From Acidipropionibacterium jensenii DSM 20535 (GTDB lineage Bacteria > Actinomycetota > Actinomycetes > Propionibacteriales > Propionibacteriaceae): 64,000 bases of DNA. The translations under genes were made by a program, and so were the position numbers. The DNA lies in the NCBI RefSeq assembly GCF_000425285.1, contig NZ_AUDD01000007.1:1-64000 (forward strand), given 5' to 3'. Shown piece after piece: positions 41,561 through 51,864 of this stretch (its first letter is position 1; each line of letters opens with the position of its first letter). Below the pieces are notes generated by a model. That model was not told the DNA's origin and searched no databases. It saw nothing but the letters and a program-made list of their open reading frames with translations.

Positions 41561-43084
41561 ATGACCGTTACCTCACGCCGACTGCGGCTCGGCGAGGTGC
41601 TGGTCGTCGGCCTGCTCGGGTCGGCACTGATCTCCTGGTGGGCGTGGACCGATGCCGCGCCGGGCCATCCCGCCGATCCGGCCGGAATGGAGATCGGCCC
41701 CTGGCTGGCCGGTCTGCTCGGCCTGGTGCTGCTGCTGGCAGCATGGTTGCGCTCGGCGGTGCTGCGCTCCCACCGACTGCTGTCGGCGGCGGTCTGGTCG
41801 GTGCCGCTGCTGCCCACCCGCCCGGTGCTCAGTCTGGACGGCTGGGCCTACGCCGCCCAGGGCTGGCTGCTGCGGCACGGACACAATCCGTACCTGGTCG
41901 CCCAGTCCCAGGCCGGACAGCTCGCCGCGCGTGTGGACGACCACTGGAGCGGCACCACCGCGGTCTACCCGCCGGGCTCGCTGTGGATCCAGGCGGCGAT
42001 GACGGCGCTGGCCCGCGACCACACCTACTGGGCGGCGGTCGCGATGCGGATCCCGGCGGTGCTGGCGATGGTGCTCCTCGCCGCGGCCGTCATCGGGCTG
42101 GCCCGGGCCCTGGGGGCCGACCCCCAGTCGGCCCTGTGGCTCACCGTCGCCAACCCCTTCGTGCTGCTCAACATCGTCGGCGGGATGCACAACGACGGCC
42201 TGGAGCTGGCGGTGGCGCTGTGCGCCCTGTGGGCCGGCCTGGCCCTGGCCCGGGCCTCCCGGCCCTGGCTCGGGCTGGTCGTCGGGGGAGTGCTGGTCGG
42301 CCTCGCCGGGACCCTCAAGCAGCCCGGGGTGCTGGCCGGCATCGGACTGGTCGCCCTGGTGCACCGGCAGGCCGTCAAGGACGGCGGGAGGGACGGCTGG
42401 GGTCCGCTGGGTGCGCGCATCCTGGTGGGTGCGGTGCCGGCGGTGGCCGTCTTCGCGGCGATCTCCTCGATCGGCGGGCTGGGGCTGGGCTGGCTGAACT
42501 CCACCGCCGGCAGTCCCGCCTCGGTGACCAGTGACTCCCCGATCGCGCTGCTGGTCCAGATGATCGGCTGGGCCGGGGTGCCGATCGCCGCGATGGTGCC
42601 GATCGCAACCGCCGTCAGCCTGGTGCTCACCGCGGTGGCGATCGTGTGGTGCTGGTTCCGGTGGGGTCCGGTGCCGGGGCGTCGGGGCGGGGCCGGACCG
42701 CTCGGCCGGCCGATCGTCCTGCAGGCCGCGGTGATGACCGCCTTCGCGCTGTGCGGGGCCGGGCTCCAGCCCTGGTACCTCATTCCGCCGCTGGTTCTGG
42801 TGGCCCTGATCCCGCTGCGCCGCCGCTGGCTGGCCGCCCTGGCCGCCGCCGGTCTGATCGGCTCGGGACTGTGCTTCCTGCAGTGGTTCTCCTCCCCCTT
42901 CCTGGCCCTGCCGGTGGCCGCCCTGGCGGCGGCGGCCTGCCGGTGGTGGACCCCGGTCCGGTCCCGTCTGGACCTGGTCGCCCACCAGCTGCGCGGGCCC
43001 GCTCCCGGGGCGGCGCGCAGCGGCACCTCGGGCACCGCGACCGGTGCGGCCGGTGCGGCGGGACCCTCCGTGACGGGCATGTGA
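41561..43084 (+). CDS. MptB-like polyprenol-phosphomannose alpha-1,6-mannosyltransferase
   Basis: 507 residues from ATG 41561 (GAGAGGA 5 bases upstream); an earlier GTG at 41543 is possible. About ten transmembrane segments are seen, e.g. LGEVLVVGLLGSALISWWAW, WLAGLLGLVLLLAAWL, VAMRIPAVLAMVLLAAAVIG and AVSLVLTAVAIVWCWF. Loop motifs are DGWAYAAQGWLLRHGHNPYL and GGMHNDGLELAV with the catalytic-type acidic pair. Such GT-C enzymes extend lipomannan in the membrane. Confidence 0.75.
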   Translation: MTVTSRRLRLGEVLVVGLLGSALISWWAWTDAAPGHPADPAGMEIGPWLAGLLGLVLLLAAWLRSAVLRSHRLLSAAVWSVPLLPTRPVLSLDGWAYAAQGWLLRHGHNPYLVAQSQAGQLAARVDDHWSGTTAVYPPGSLWIQAAMTALARDHTYWAAVAMRIPAVLAMVLLAAAVIGLARALGADPQSALWLTVANPFVLLNIVGGMHNDGLELAVALCALWAGLALARASRPWLGLVVGGVLVGLAGTLKQPGVLAGIGLVALVHRQAVKDGGRDGWGPLGARILVGAVPAVAVFAAISSIGGLGLGWLNSTAGSPASVTSDSPIALLVQMIGWAGVPIAAMVPIATAVSLVLTAVAIVWCWFRWGPVPGRRGGAGPLGRPIVLQAAVMTAFALCGAGLQPWYLIPPLVLVALIPLRRRWLAALAAAGLIGSGLCFLQWFSSPFLALPVAALAAAACRWWTPVRSRLDLVAHQLRGPAPGAARSGTSGTATGAAGAAGPSVTGM

Positions 43085-43117
43085 GCGGCCCGTCGGCCCC
43101 CGGCCGGCTCGGACTAG

Positions 43118-44680
<1,563 letters not shown>

Positions 44681-44686
44681 TCCACC

Positions 44687-44711
44687 GGCCGCACGGACAT
44701 CCCGTGCGGCC
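44687..44711 (+). terminator. Hairpin after guaB
   Basis: 10-bp arms GGCCGCACGG / CCGTGCGGCC with a five-base loop, 6 bp after the guaB stop. May lower read-through into the GuaB3 gene. Confidence 0.65.
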
Positions 44712-44753
44712 GTCCGGCAACTCCGGCGCAGGCTGCGCCGACAGGAAGGAACC

Positions 44754-45860
44754 ATGTACGACATCGGACGCAGCAAGCGTGCGACCAGGGCCTACGGGCT
44801 CGACGACATCGCGATCGTGCCCTCGCGGCGCACCCGTGGTACCGAGAAGGTGAACCTCGACTGGAAGATCGACGCCCTCACCTTCGACTTCCCGATCATG
44901 GCCGCACCGATGGACTCGGTGATGAGCCCGCAGACCGCCATCGAGTTCGGACAACTCGGCGGTCTGGGAGTGCTCAACCTCGAGGGCCTGTGGACCCGCT
45001 ACGAGGACCCGAGCGCACTGATCGAGGAGCTCGACCAGATCGAGGACCAGGTCACCGCCACCCGTCGGATGCAGGAGATCTACGCCGAGCCGATCAAGGA
45101 GGAGCTCATCACCGAGCGGATGAACCAGATCCGCGCGGCCGATGTGCCGGTGGCCGGCTCGCTGTCGCCCAAGAACGCCTCCCAGTTCTCCGGGGTCGTG
45201 GAGAAGGCCGGGGTCGACTTCTTCGTCATCCGCGGCACCACGGTGTCGGCCGAGCACGTCTCCGACCGCGACGACGTGCTGGACCTGCGCAAGTTCATCT
45301 ACGACCTGGACGTTCCGGTGATCGTCGGCGGCTGCGCCACCTATCAGACCGCCCTTCACCTGATGCGCACCGGCGCCGCCGGCGTGCTGGTGGGATTCGG
45401 CGGCGGTGCCGCCCACACCACCCGGCAGGTGCTGGGCATCGAGGTGCCGATGGCCTCGGCCATCGCCGACGTCGCCGAGGCGCGCCGCGACTACATGGAC
45501 GAGTCCGGCGGACGGTACGTCCATGTCATCGCCGACGGCGCGGTGGGCCGGTCCGGAGACATCGCCAAGGCGATCGCCTGCGGGGCGGACGCCGTGATGG
45601 TCGGCTCGCCGCTGGCCCGCGCCAAGGAGGCCCCCGGCAAGGGGTGGCACTGGGGGGCCGAGGCCTGGCACGGCACTCTGCCGCGCGGCGAGCGGGTCCG
45701 GTTCGACCCGGTGGGCACCCTCGCCGAGGTCGTCAACGGGCCCTCCCGGGTGCCCGACGGCACCATGAACCTGGTCGGTGGACTGCGTCAGGCGATGGCC
45801 ACCACCGGCTACTCCGACGTGAAGTCCTTCCAGCGGATCGAGCTGATCCTGCACAACTGA
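44754..45860 (+). CDS. GuaB3 family IMP dehydrogenase-related protein
   Basis: 368 residues. Same barrel start as IMPDH (YGLDDIAIVPSRRTRG, FPIMAAPMDSVMSPQTAIEF) but no CBS domains. In the catalytic loop the Cys position is altered: GFGGGAAHTTRQVLG replaces the GPGSICTTR of GuaB, so no active-site cysteine is visible. Typical of the actinobacterial GuaB3 family, which is reported to differ from GuaB in activity; function here unknown. Next to guaB. Confidence 0.9.
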   Translation: MYDIGRSKRATRAYGLDDIAIVPSRRTRGTEKVNLDWKIDALTFDFPIMAAPMDSVMSPQTAIEFGQLGGLGVLNLEGLWTRYEDPSALIEELDQIEDQVTATRRMQEIYAEPIKEELITERMNQIRAADVPVAGSLSPKNASQFSGVVEKAGVDFFVIRGTTVSAEHVSDRDDVLDLRKFIYDLDVPVIVGGCATYQTALHLMRTGAAGVLVGFGGGAAHTTRQVLGIEVPMASAIADVAEARRDYMDESGGRYVHVIADGAVGRSGDIAKAIACGADAVMVGSPLARAKEAPGKGWHWGAEAWHGTLPRGERVRFDPVGTLAEVVNGPSRVPDGTMNLVGGLRQAMATTGYSDVKSFQRIELILHN

Positions 45861-45873
45861 TCCCGAACCGGTT

Positions 45874-45905
45874 GCGGCTCCCCGGACCCCGGTCCGGGGA
45901 GCCGC
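45874..45905 (+). terminator. Strong hairpin after guaB3
   Basis: 15-bp perfect arms around a two-base centre (loop effectively four or more). Lies between convergent guaB3 and alcohol dehydrogenase genes. Confidence 0.8.
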
Positions 45906-45990
45906 GTCGTCCCCGGGGCCCCGGGATCCCTGCCCGGGGGACCAGACCCAGGGAGATGGGTTCAGAGGATGTGCTCAGGGAGATCGGGGT

Positions 45991-47007
45991 TCAGGGGATG
46001 AGCATCGTCTTGACGGTCCGGCGCTCGTCCATCGCGGCGTACCCCTCGGCGACCTGGGACAGCGGCAGGGTGAGGGTGAACACCCGGCCGGGGTCGATCC
46101 GGCCATCCATCACCCGGGCGAGCAGGTCGTCGAGATAGGCCCGCACCGGTGCGATGCCGCCGCGCAGCCCGATATTGCGCCGGAACATCCTCCCCAGCGG
46201 AAGTCCCTCGACATGGGGGACGCCGACCCAGCCGACCTGGCCTCCGGGGCGGACGCTGCGCAGCGCCTGGTCCACCGAGTCGGCGGTGCCCACGCACTCC
46301 AGGACGGCGTCGGCGCCGATCCCGTCGGTGAGGTCCCTCACCCGGGCGACCCCCTCGTCACCCCGCTCGGGGATGATGTGGGTGGCCCCGAACTGGCGGG
46401 CGATGGCCTGGCGATCGGCGTGCCGCGACATCGCGATGACCTTCTCGGCGCCGAGCTGTTGGGCGGCCAGGACCGCGCACAGGCCGACCGCTCCGTCCCC
46501 GACCACCACGGCCGTGCACCCGGGCTCCACCCCGGCGCTCACCGCGGCGTGCCAGCCGGTGCACATCACATCGGAGAGGGCCAGCAGGCTCGGCATCAGG
46601 GCGGTGTCGGGGGTGTCGGGGATGGTCACCAGGGTGCCGGAGGCATTCATCACCCGGATGTACTGGGCCTGGCAGCCGTCGTAGTCGGCGGCGTGCAGGC
46701 AGGCGGACTGCATCCCCTTGCGGCAGACCGGACAGGTGTTGTCGCTGGTGGTGAACCCGCCGACCACCAGGTCGCCCGGTCTCACCCCGGTGACCTGCGA
46801 GCCGATCTCCTCGACGACCCCGACGTACTCGTGGCCGATCGGTGTGGGGGAGTCCACCGGCGCGATCCCGCGGTAGCGCCACAGGTCGGATCCGCACACG
46901 CAGGTCGCCACGGTGCGCACCACGGCGTCCGTCGGCTCCTCGATGACGGGATCGGGGCGCTCCTCGAACCGCACGTCGTGCTCGCCGTGAATCATCGCTC
47001 CGAACAT
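45991..47007 (-). CDS. Zinc-dependent medium-chain alcohol dehydrogenase
   Basis: 338 residues from ATG 47007. GroES-like domain with catalytic zinc ligands TCVCGSDLWRYRG, GHEYVGVVEEIGSQVTGVRPG; structural zinc cysteines CPVCRKGMQSAC (three visible); Rossmann motif VVVGDGAVGLCAVLAAQQLGA. Oxidises an unknown alcohol or reduces an aldehyde with NAD(P). Stands alone between convergent and divergent neighbours. Confidence 0.85.
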   Translation of the reverse strand: MFGAMIHGEHDVRFEERPDPVIEEPTDAVVRTVATCVCGSDLWRYRGIAPVDSPTPIGHEYVGVVEEIGSQVTGVRPGDLVVGGFTTSDNTCPVCRKGMQSACLHAADYDGCQAQYIRVMNASGTLVTIPDTPDTALMPSLLALSDVMCTGWHAAVSAGVEPGCTAVVVGDGAVGLCAVLAAQQLGAEKVIAMSRHADRQAIARQFGATHIIPERGDEGVARVRDLTDGIGADAVLECVGTADSVDQALRSVRPGGQVGWVGVPHVEGLPLGRMFRRNIGLRGGIAPVRAYLDDLLARVMDGRIDPGRVFTLTLPLSQVAEGYAAMDERRTVKTMLIP

Positions 47008-47300
47008 GGGGGGCCTCTCTGTCGCCGGGGTACCGTCGCTCGGCGGGCGGTGCCTGAAGCCGGTGGTACCGGCTGGAATGCACCCTACGCACTTCCCCGG
47101 TGCGCACGCCTGTGCCCGCCGATGCGGTCGCTCTAGAGTGGGCCCGTGGCCGCAGCCGGGCCGACCTCCTCCCAGGCGGCACCTCCGGTTGTCCGGCACG
47201 GCCCGGGCCGAGCGTCCCCGGCACCCGCCGCGGGCCATCTGCTGCGATCCACCTGTCCCAGCCCTCCTCTCAAGTCATCCGTGACGGAAGCGAGCACCCG

Positions 47301-48335
47301 ATGTCTACTGACCGCGAGTTCATCACAGGCCTGCCGAAGGCCGAACTGCATCTTCACCTGGAGGGCACCCTGGAGCCCGAGCTCAAGCTCGAGCTCGCCC
47401 GGCGCAACGGCGTCGACATCGGGCAGACTCAGATCGACGAGATCCGGGCCAGCTACACCTTCACCGACCTCACGAGCTTCCTGGCCGTCTACTACCCGGC
47501 CATGCAGGTGCTGGTCACCGAGCAGGACTTCCACGACCTGGCGATCGGCTACCTGAGGAGGGCCGCCGCCGACGGCGTCGTCCACGCGGAGATGTTCTTC
47601 GACCCGCAGGCCCACACCGATCGGGGAGTCGCCTTCTCCACCGTCATCGACGGCCTGTGGTCGGCCGTCCAGGAGGCCCCCGATCTGGGTGTGGACGCCT
47701 CCCTCATCATGTGCTTCCTGCGCGATCTCAGCGCGGAGTCGGCGATGGAGACGCTGGAGGCCTCGCTGCCCTACCGCGACCGGATCGTCGGCGTCGGGCT
47801 GGACTCCGACGAGCGCGACAACCCGCCCGAGAAGTTCGCCGAGGTCTTCGCCCGGGCCCGCGAGGCCGGTTACCGGCTCACCATGCACTGCGACATCGAC
47901 CAGGCGGACTCGATCGGTCACATCGGCACCGTGGTGCACCAGATCGGGGTCTCCCGGATCGACCACGGGACCAATATCGTCGAGGACCCGCAGCTGGTCG
48001 ATGAGGTGCGGCGCCGGGGCATCGGCCTCACCTGCTGCCCGATCTCCAACTCCTTCGTCACCCTCAACTCGACCCCCACCAGCTCGGAGCCCATGATGAA
48101 GGGCCGGGAGATCGTGGACCTGCTCCGCGACGGCGTGAAGGTCAGCCTGGCCTCCGACGACCCCGCCTACTTCGGCGGCTACCTCGTCGACAACTTCCTC
48201 GCGCTGTCCGAGGAGATGGACCTCAGCCGCGATGACCTGGTCCAGCTGGCCCGCAACTCCCTGGAGATCAGCTGGCTGGACGAATCCCGCAAGGCCGAGC
48301 TGCTGGGCCGGCTCGACGAGTACGCCGCCCGCTGA
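47301..48335 (+). CDS. Adenine deaminase (adenosine deaminase superfamily)
   Basis: 344 residues from ATG 47301; 293 bases upstream hold no gene. The superfamily motifs are LPKAELHLHLEGTLEPELKL (metal His), then HCDIDQADSIGHIG, RIDHGTNIVEDP and VSLASDDPAYFGGYLV. The DDPAYFGGY motif and the EGTLEPE start match the adenine deaminase branch rather than adenosine deaminase as I know it. Turns adenine into hypoxanthine, feeding IMP salvage into guaB. Confidence 0.8.
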   Translation: MSTDREFITGLPKAELHLHLEGTLEPELKLELARRNGVDIGQTQIDEIRASYTFTDLTSFLAVYYPAMQVLVTEQDFHDLAIGYLRRAAADGVVHAEMFFDPQAHTDRGVAFSTVIDGLWSAVQEAPDLGVDASLIMCFLRDLSAESAMETLEASLPYRDRIVGVGLDSDERDNPPEKFAEVFARAREAGYRLTMHCDIDQADSIGHIGTVVHQIGVSRIDHGTNIVEDPQLVDEVRRRGIGLTCCPISNSFVTLNSTPTSSEPMMKGREIVDLLRDGVKVSLASDDPAYFGGYLVDNFLALSEEMDLSRDDLVQLARNSLEISWLDESRKAELLGRLDEYAAR

Positions 48336-48516
48336 GCAGCCCTCGGGCCCCGCCCGGGCCCGCCGCAGGCGGACTCGGGGAGAGGGCGGGGAGGGACCTG
48401 GGGAGGGAGCCGGGGGCGTGGGACACCGGTGCGGTGCGGGGCCGCCCGCAGGTGTCGGCAGGGTGCGGGAATGACATGGGCGTGGCCGTCCGGGGGATCT
48501 GGCCTACGCTGAAGCC

Positions 48517-48831
48517 ATGAGTGACGTGCCACCGGAACTCGCTGAGCTGCGAGACAGTATCGACAACATGGATGCCGCACTGATCCACCTGCTGGCCGAG
48601 CGGTTCAAGATCACCCAGCGGGTCGGGGTGCTCAAGGCGACGGTGGGGCTGCCGCCGGCCGATCCGGCCCGGGAGAAGGAGCAGATCATCCGGCTGCGCC
48701 GTCTTGCCGTGGTCTCCCACCTGGATCCGGAGTTCGCCGAGAAGTTCATCAACTTCATCGTCGCCGAGGTGGTCCGCCACCACGAGGACATCGTGGAGGC
48801 TCAGCAGCGCAGCGACCCGCCGAGGTCCTGA
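48517..48831 (+). CDS. Chorismate mutase, AroQ class
   Basis: 104 residues. Three-helix AroQ pattern: LAELRDSIDNMDAALIHLLA (catalytic Arg), ERFKITQRVGVLKATVGL (Lys/Arg), then FAEKFINFIVAEVVRHH. It rearranges chorismate to prephenate in Phe/Tyr synthesis. TACGCT lies eight bases before the ATG and no SD is present, suggesting a leaderless mRNA. Confidence 0.85.
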   Translation: MSDVPPELAELRDSIDNMDAALIHLLAERFKITQRVGVLKATVGLPPADPAREKEQIIRLRRLAVVSHLDPEFAEKFINFIVAEVVRHHEDIVEAQQRSDPPRS

Positions 48832-48891
48832 CGCGTCAGTTCCCGCGAAGAACTCCAGAATCCGGGCCCTGGCAGCGTAACCCCCGATGAT

Positions 48892-48909
48892 CGATCGGGG
48901 CCCCGATCG
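48892..48909. terminator. Palindrome between convergent genes
   Basis: CGATCGGGGCCCCGATCG, a perfect 9-bp inverted repeat, lies between chorismate mutase and serine acetyltransferase, which converge. It could be a terminator only with a small loop. Confidence 0.4.
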
Positions 48910-48932
48910 GCGTCGCGCCGGGGCCCACACCG

Positions 48933-49499
48933 TCAGGCGATGACATCCCCGGAGTGCACCACGCTGGGGACCCCGACGATGACCGCCCCGGGCTTGACGT
49001 CCTTGACCACCAGGGCGTTGGCGCCGATCTTGGCGTCGTCGCCGATCGTGATGTCGCCGATGACCTTGGCTCCGGCGCCGATCAGCACCCGGTCGCCCAC
49101 CGTGGGGTGGCGCTTGAAACGGCCGCGTGCCCGACCTCCCAGGGTCACCTGGTGGTACATCAGTACGTCGTCGCCGACGATCGCCGTCTCGCCGATCACC
49201 ACCCCCATGCCGTGGTCGATGAAGAACCGACGGCCGATGGTGGCGCCGGGATGGATCTCGATGCCAGTGTGGTGGCGCGAGGCCTGGGACAGCAGCCGGG
49301 CGACCGGTCGCAGCACGGGCCAGCGGGTCCACAGGTAGTGGGCGATCCGGTGGGACCAGATGGCGTGAACCCCCTGGTAGGAGATCGCGACCAGGAACCG
49401 GGAGGTGGCCGCTGGATCCTCGCGCATCGCGGCGTCGAGATCCTCAGACATTCGCTCACGGATCATCTGAAGATGCTCGCGCAACGATCGGGCTGCCAT
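48933..49499 (-). CDS. cysE: Serine O-acetyltransferase
   Basis: 188 residues. C-terminal left-handed beta-helix with hexapeptide repeats: [40 protein letters not shown] with catalytic His-Asp, [19 protein letters not shown]. The N-terminal ~60 residues are helical. Forms O-acetylserine for cysteine synthesis; no cysK is next to it in the window. Confidence 0.9.
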   Translation of the reverse strand: MAARSLREHLQMIRERMSEDLDAAMREDPAATSRFLVAISYQGVHAIWSHRIAHYLWTRWPVLRPVARLLSQASRHHTGIEIHPGATIGRRFFIDHGMGVVIGETAIVGDDVLMYHQVTLGGRARGRFKRHPTVGDRVLIGAGAKVIGDITIGDDAKIGANALVVKDVKPGAVIVGVPSVVHSGDVIA

Positions 49500-49631
49500 T
49501 GATCCACCTCATCGTGTCGGGATGACTCGCAGAGCATGCGCTCCGTGACCGAGACAATAGCGCGACCGGTCCCGAACGTCGCCCGGAACCGCCAATAGCG
49601 GCGCCGAGTCGATCATCCTCGCCGCTGGCCC

Positions 49632-49637
49632 TAGACT
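49632..49637 (+). promoter_or_regulatory. -10 element of a possibly leaderless guaA promoter
   Basis: TAGACT lies 8 bp before the guaA ATG; no Shine-Dalgarno is present between them. A start of transcription at or next to the ATG is inferred. Confidence 0.45.
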
Positions 49638-49645
49638 TGCCAGCC

Positions 49646-51199
49646 ATGGAACAACTCCATGACGTCGTCCTGGTCGTTGACTACGGCGCTCAGTACGCCC
49701 AGCTGATTGCCCGCCGAGTGCGAGAGGCGTCGGTCTACTCCGAGATCGTCCCGCACACGATGTCCGTCGAGGACATGCTCGCGAAGGATCCGGCCGCCAT
49801 CATCCTGTCCGGGGGCCCCAAGTCGGTCTATGCCGATGGTGCACCGCAGGTCGATCCTGCGCTGTTCTCGGCGGGTGTCCCGGTGATGGGCATCTGCTAC
49901 GGGTTCCAGGCGATGGCCGAGGCCCTCGGTGGGACGGTGGCCCGCACCGGGGCCAGCGAGTACGGCCGCACCAGCCTGTGCATCACCTCGCCGGGTCATC
50001 TCCTCTCCCACATCCCGCACACCATCAGCGTGTGGATGAGTCACGGCGACTCCGTCGAGAGGGCACCCGAGGGGTTCACCACCCTGGCCCGCACCGCCGG
50101 AGCACCGGTGGCCGCCTTCGAGGACGTCGAGCGTCAGCTCGTCGGGGTCCAGTGGCATCCGGAGGTGGCCCACTCCGAGTCCGGGCAGGCGGTGATGGAG
50201 CACTTCCTGTTCGACGTCGCCGGCTGCCGGCCCGACTGGACGGCCTCCAGCATCGTCAGCGACCAGATCAGCCGGATCCGCGCGGAGGTCGGCGATCGCC
50301 GGGTCATCTGCGGGCTGTCCGGCGGAGTCGACTCGGCGGTCGCCGCCGCCCTCGTCCAGCGCGCCGTCGGCGACCAGCTCACCTGCGTCTTCGTCGACCA
50401 CGGTCTGCTGCGCAAGGGCGAGGCCGAGCAGGTCAAGAAGGACTTCGTCGAGGCCACCGGCGCCGATCTGGTGGTCACCGACGAGTCCCAGCGATTCCTC
50501 GGGGCCCTGGAGGGGGTCAGCGATCCCGAGACCAAGCGCAAGATCATCGGACGCGAGTTCATCCGCGCCTTCGAGGACGTCGCCCGCGGCCTCAACGACG
50601 GCCAGCCGATCGACTTCCTGGTCCAGGGCACCCTCTACCCCGACGTCGTGGAGTCCGGTGGGGGTGACGGCGCCGCCAACATCAAGAGCCACCACAATGT
50701 CGGCGGGCTTCCCAAGGACCTGAAGTTCACCCTGGTCGAGCCGTTGCGCGCACTGTTCAAGGATGAGGTCCGGGCGGTCGGCAGCGAGCTCAACCTTCCC
50801 GACGAGATGGTCTGGCGTCAGCCCTTCCCCGGCCCCGGCCTGGCGATCCGAATCATCGGCGAGGTCACCGGTGAGCGGCTGGAACTGCTGCGCGAGGCCG
50901 ATGCGATCGTCCGCGAGGAGATTCGCGCGGCGGGTCTCAACCGCAAGATCTGGCAGTGCCCGGTGGTGCTGCTGGCCAATGTCCACTCGGTGGGCGTTCA
51001 GGGTGACGGGCGGACCTACGGGTCGCCGATCATGCTGCGCCCGGTGACCAGTGAGGACGCCATGACCGCCGACTGGGCCCGGGTGCCCTTCGACGTCCTG
51101 GAGAAGATCTCGACCCGGATCACCAACGCGCTGCCCCAGATCAACCGGGTGGCGCTGGACATCACCAGCAAGCCGCCGGCCACCATCGAGTGGGAGTGA
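49646..51199 (+). CDS. guaA: GMP synthase (glutamine-hydrolysing)
   Basis: 517 residues. N-terminal amidotransferase class I domain: [19 protein letters not shown], catalytic Cys in [16 protein letters not shown], His/Glu in WHPEVAH. The ATP pyrophosphatase domain has the P-loop [20 protein letters not shown], and the C-terminal dimer domain ends KPPATIEWE. Aminates XMP to GMP. ATG 49646 was chosen over a TTG nine bases upstream because of the TAGACT just before it. Confidence 0.97.
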   Translation: MEQLHDVVLVVDYGAQYAQLIARRVREASVYSEIVPHTMSVEDMLAKDPAAIILSGGPKSVYADGAPQVDPALFSAGVPVMGICYGFQAMAEALGGTVARTGASEYGRTSLCITSPGHLLSHIPHTISVWMSHGDSVERAPEGFTTLARTAGAPVAAFEDVERQLVGVQWHPEVAHSESGQAVMEHFLFDVAGCRPDWTASSIVSDQISRIRAEVGDRRVICGLSGGVDSAVAAALVQRAVGDQLTCVFVDHGLLRKGEAEQVKKDFVEATGADLVVTDESQRFLGALEGVSDPETKRKIIGREFIRAFEDVARGLNDGQPIDFLVQGTLYPDVVESGGGDGAANIKSHHNVGGLPKDLKFTLVEPLRALFKDEVRAVGSELNLPDEMVWRQPFPGPGLAIRIIGEVTGERLELLREADAIVREEIRAAGLNRKIWQCPVVLLANVHSVGVQGDGRTYGSPIMLRPVTSEDAMTADWARVPFDVLEKISTRITNALPQINRVALDITSKPPATIEWE

Positions 51200-51221
51200 T
51201 CCCTCCGGCACACCCCGGAGA

Positions 51222-51270
51222 GACACGGCAGGCGGGCCCCGGAATCATTCCGGGGCCCGCCTGCCGTGTC
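51222..51270. terminator. 24-bp perfect hairpin after guaA
   Basis: Arms of 24 bp (51222-51245 and 51247-51270) around one base. It lies between convergent guaA and PspC genes and should stop both. Confidence 0.85.
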
Positions 51271-51328
51271 CTGTGACGCTGATCCGTTCCGCGGGCCATT
51301 GCCGCGGATCGACCGGATCAGTCTGGGA

Positions 51329-51637
51329 TCAGTGCTCCGAGTAGGGGTCGAAGGTCTCCGAGGACTGCTCCTCGGTGCGCTGGGGACGGTGGCTCTTGCG
51401 GCTCTGCCACGAGGTGCGCGCCTGCTCGGCAGCCTCGGAGGCGAAACTCGAGCCGTCCTCCTCATTGGGGATGATGGCCCAGGCGACCAGGTAGATCAGT
51501 GGGCCGGCTCCGGCGAAGAGGATCAGAGCCGCGGCGACGATCCTCACCAGGGTGACGTCGACGTCGATGTTGCGGGCGATCCCGGCGCAGACGCCGCCGA
51601 GAAGACGACCCTCCTTGGGACGGGTGAGCTTGGTCAT
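51329..51637 (-). CDS. PspC-domain membrane protein, 102 aa
   Basis: PspC domain in the first ~60 residues (KEGRLLGGVCAGIARNIDVD, then IVAAALILFAGAGPLIYLVA, ending WAIIPNEED). The C-terminus is charged. It overlaps the next upstream gene by 4 nt and belongs to a PspC/histidine kinase/response regulator cluster. Confidence 0.8.
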   Translation of the reverse strand: MTKLTRPKEGRLLGGVCAGIARNIDVDVTLVRIVAAALILFAGAGPLIYLVAWAIIPNEEDGSSFASEAAEQARTSWQSRKSHRPQRTEEQSSETFDPYSEH

Positions 51638-51864
51638 GATCGGTGTCCTTTCGTGATGAGTGTCAGTACGATTCCGAGAGTTCCCAGGCAGATGAGGACG
51701 AGCGGGCCCATCCTCGTCAGGTCGCGCCAGATGAGATGGACGTCCAGGGCCAGTGCGACTCCCAGCCCTGAGACGATGGTCAGCAGCAGCCCCCAGATGA
51801 GGGCGCCGATGTCGAGGCGGTCCAGCCGTGAGGGGGACCGGGAGTTGGATCGACGTGCGGTCAT
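51634..51864 (-). CDS. Small membrane protein, 76 aa
   Basis: Two hydrophobic segments (LIWGLLLTIVSGLGVALALD and MGPLVLICLGTLGIVLTLIT) after a basic N-terminus. Coupled between two PspC-domain genes. No recognised domain. Confidence 0.65.
   Translation of the reverse strand: MTARRSNSRSPSRLDRLDIGALIWGLLLTIVSGLGVALALDVHLIWRDLTRMGPLVLICLGTLGIVLTLITKGHRS

Noticed and set aside
49631-51226. 531-codon open frame opposite guaA
   Set aside because: Shadow of guaA; sense frame has all GMP synthase motifs.
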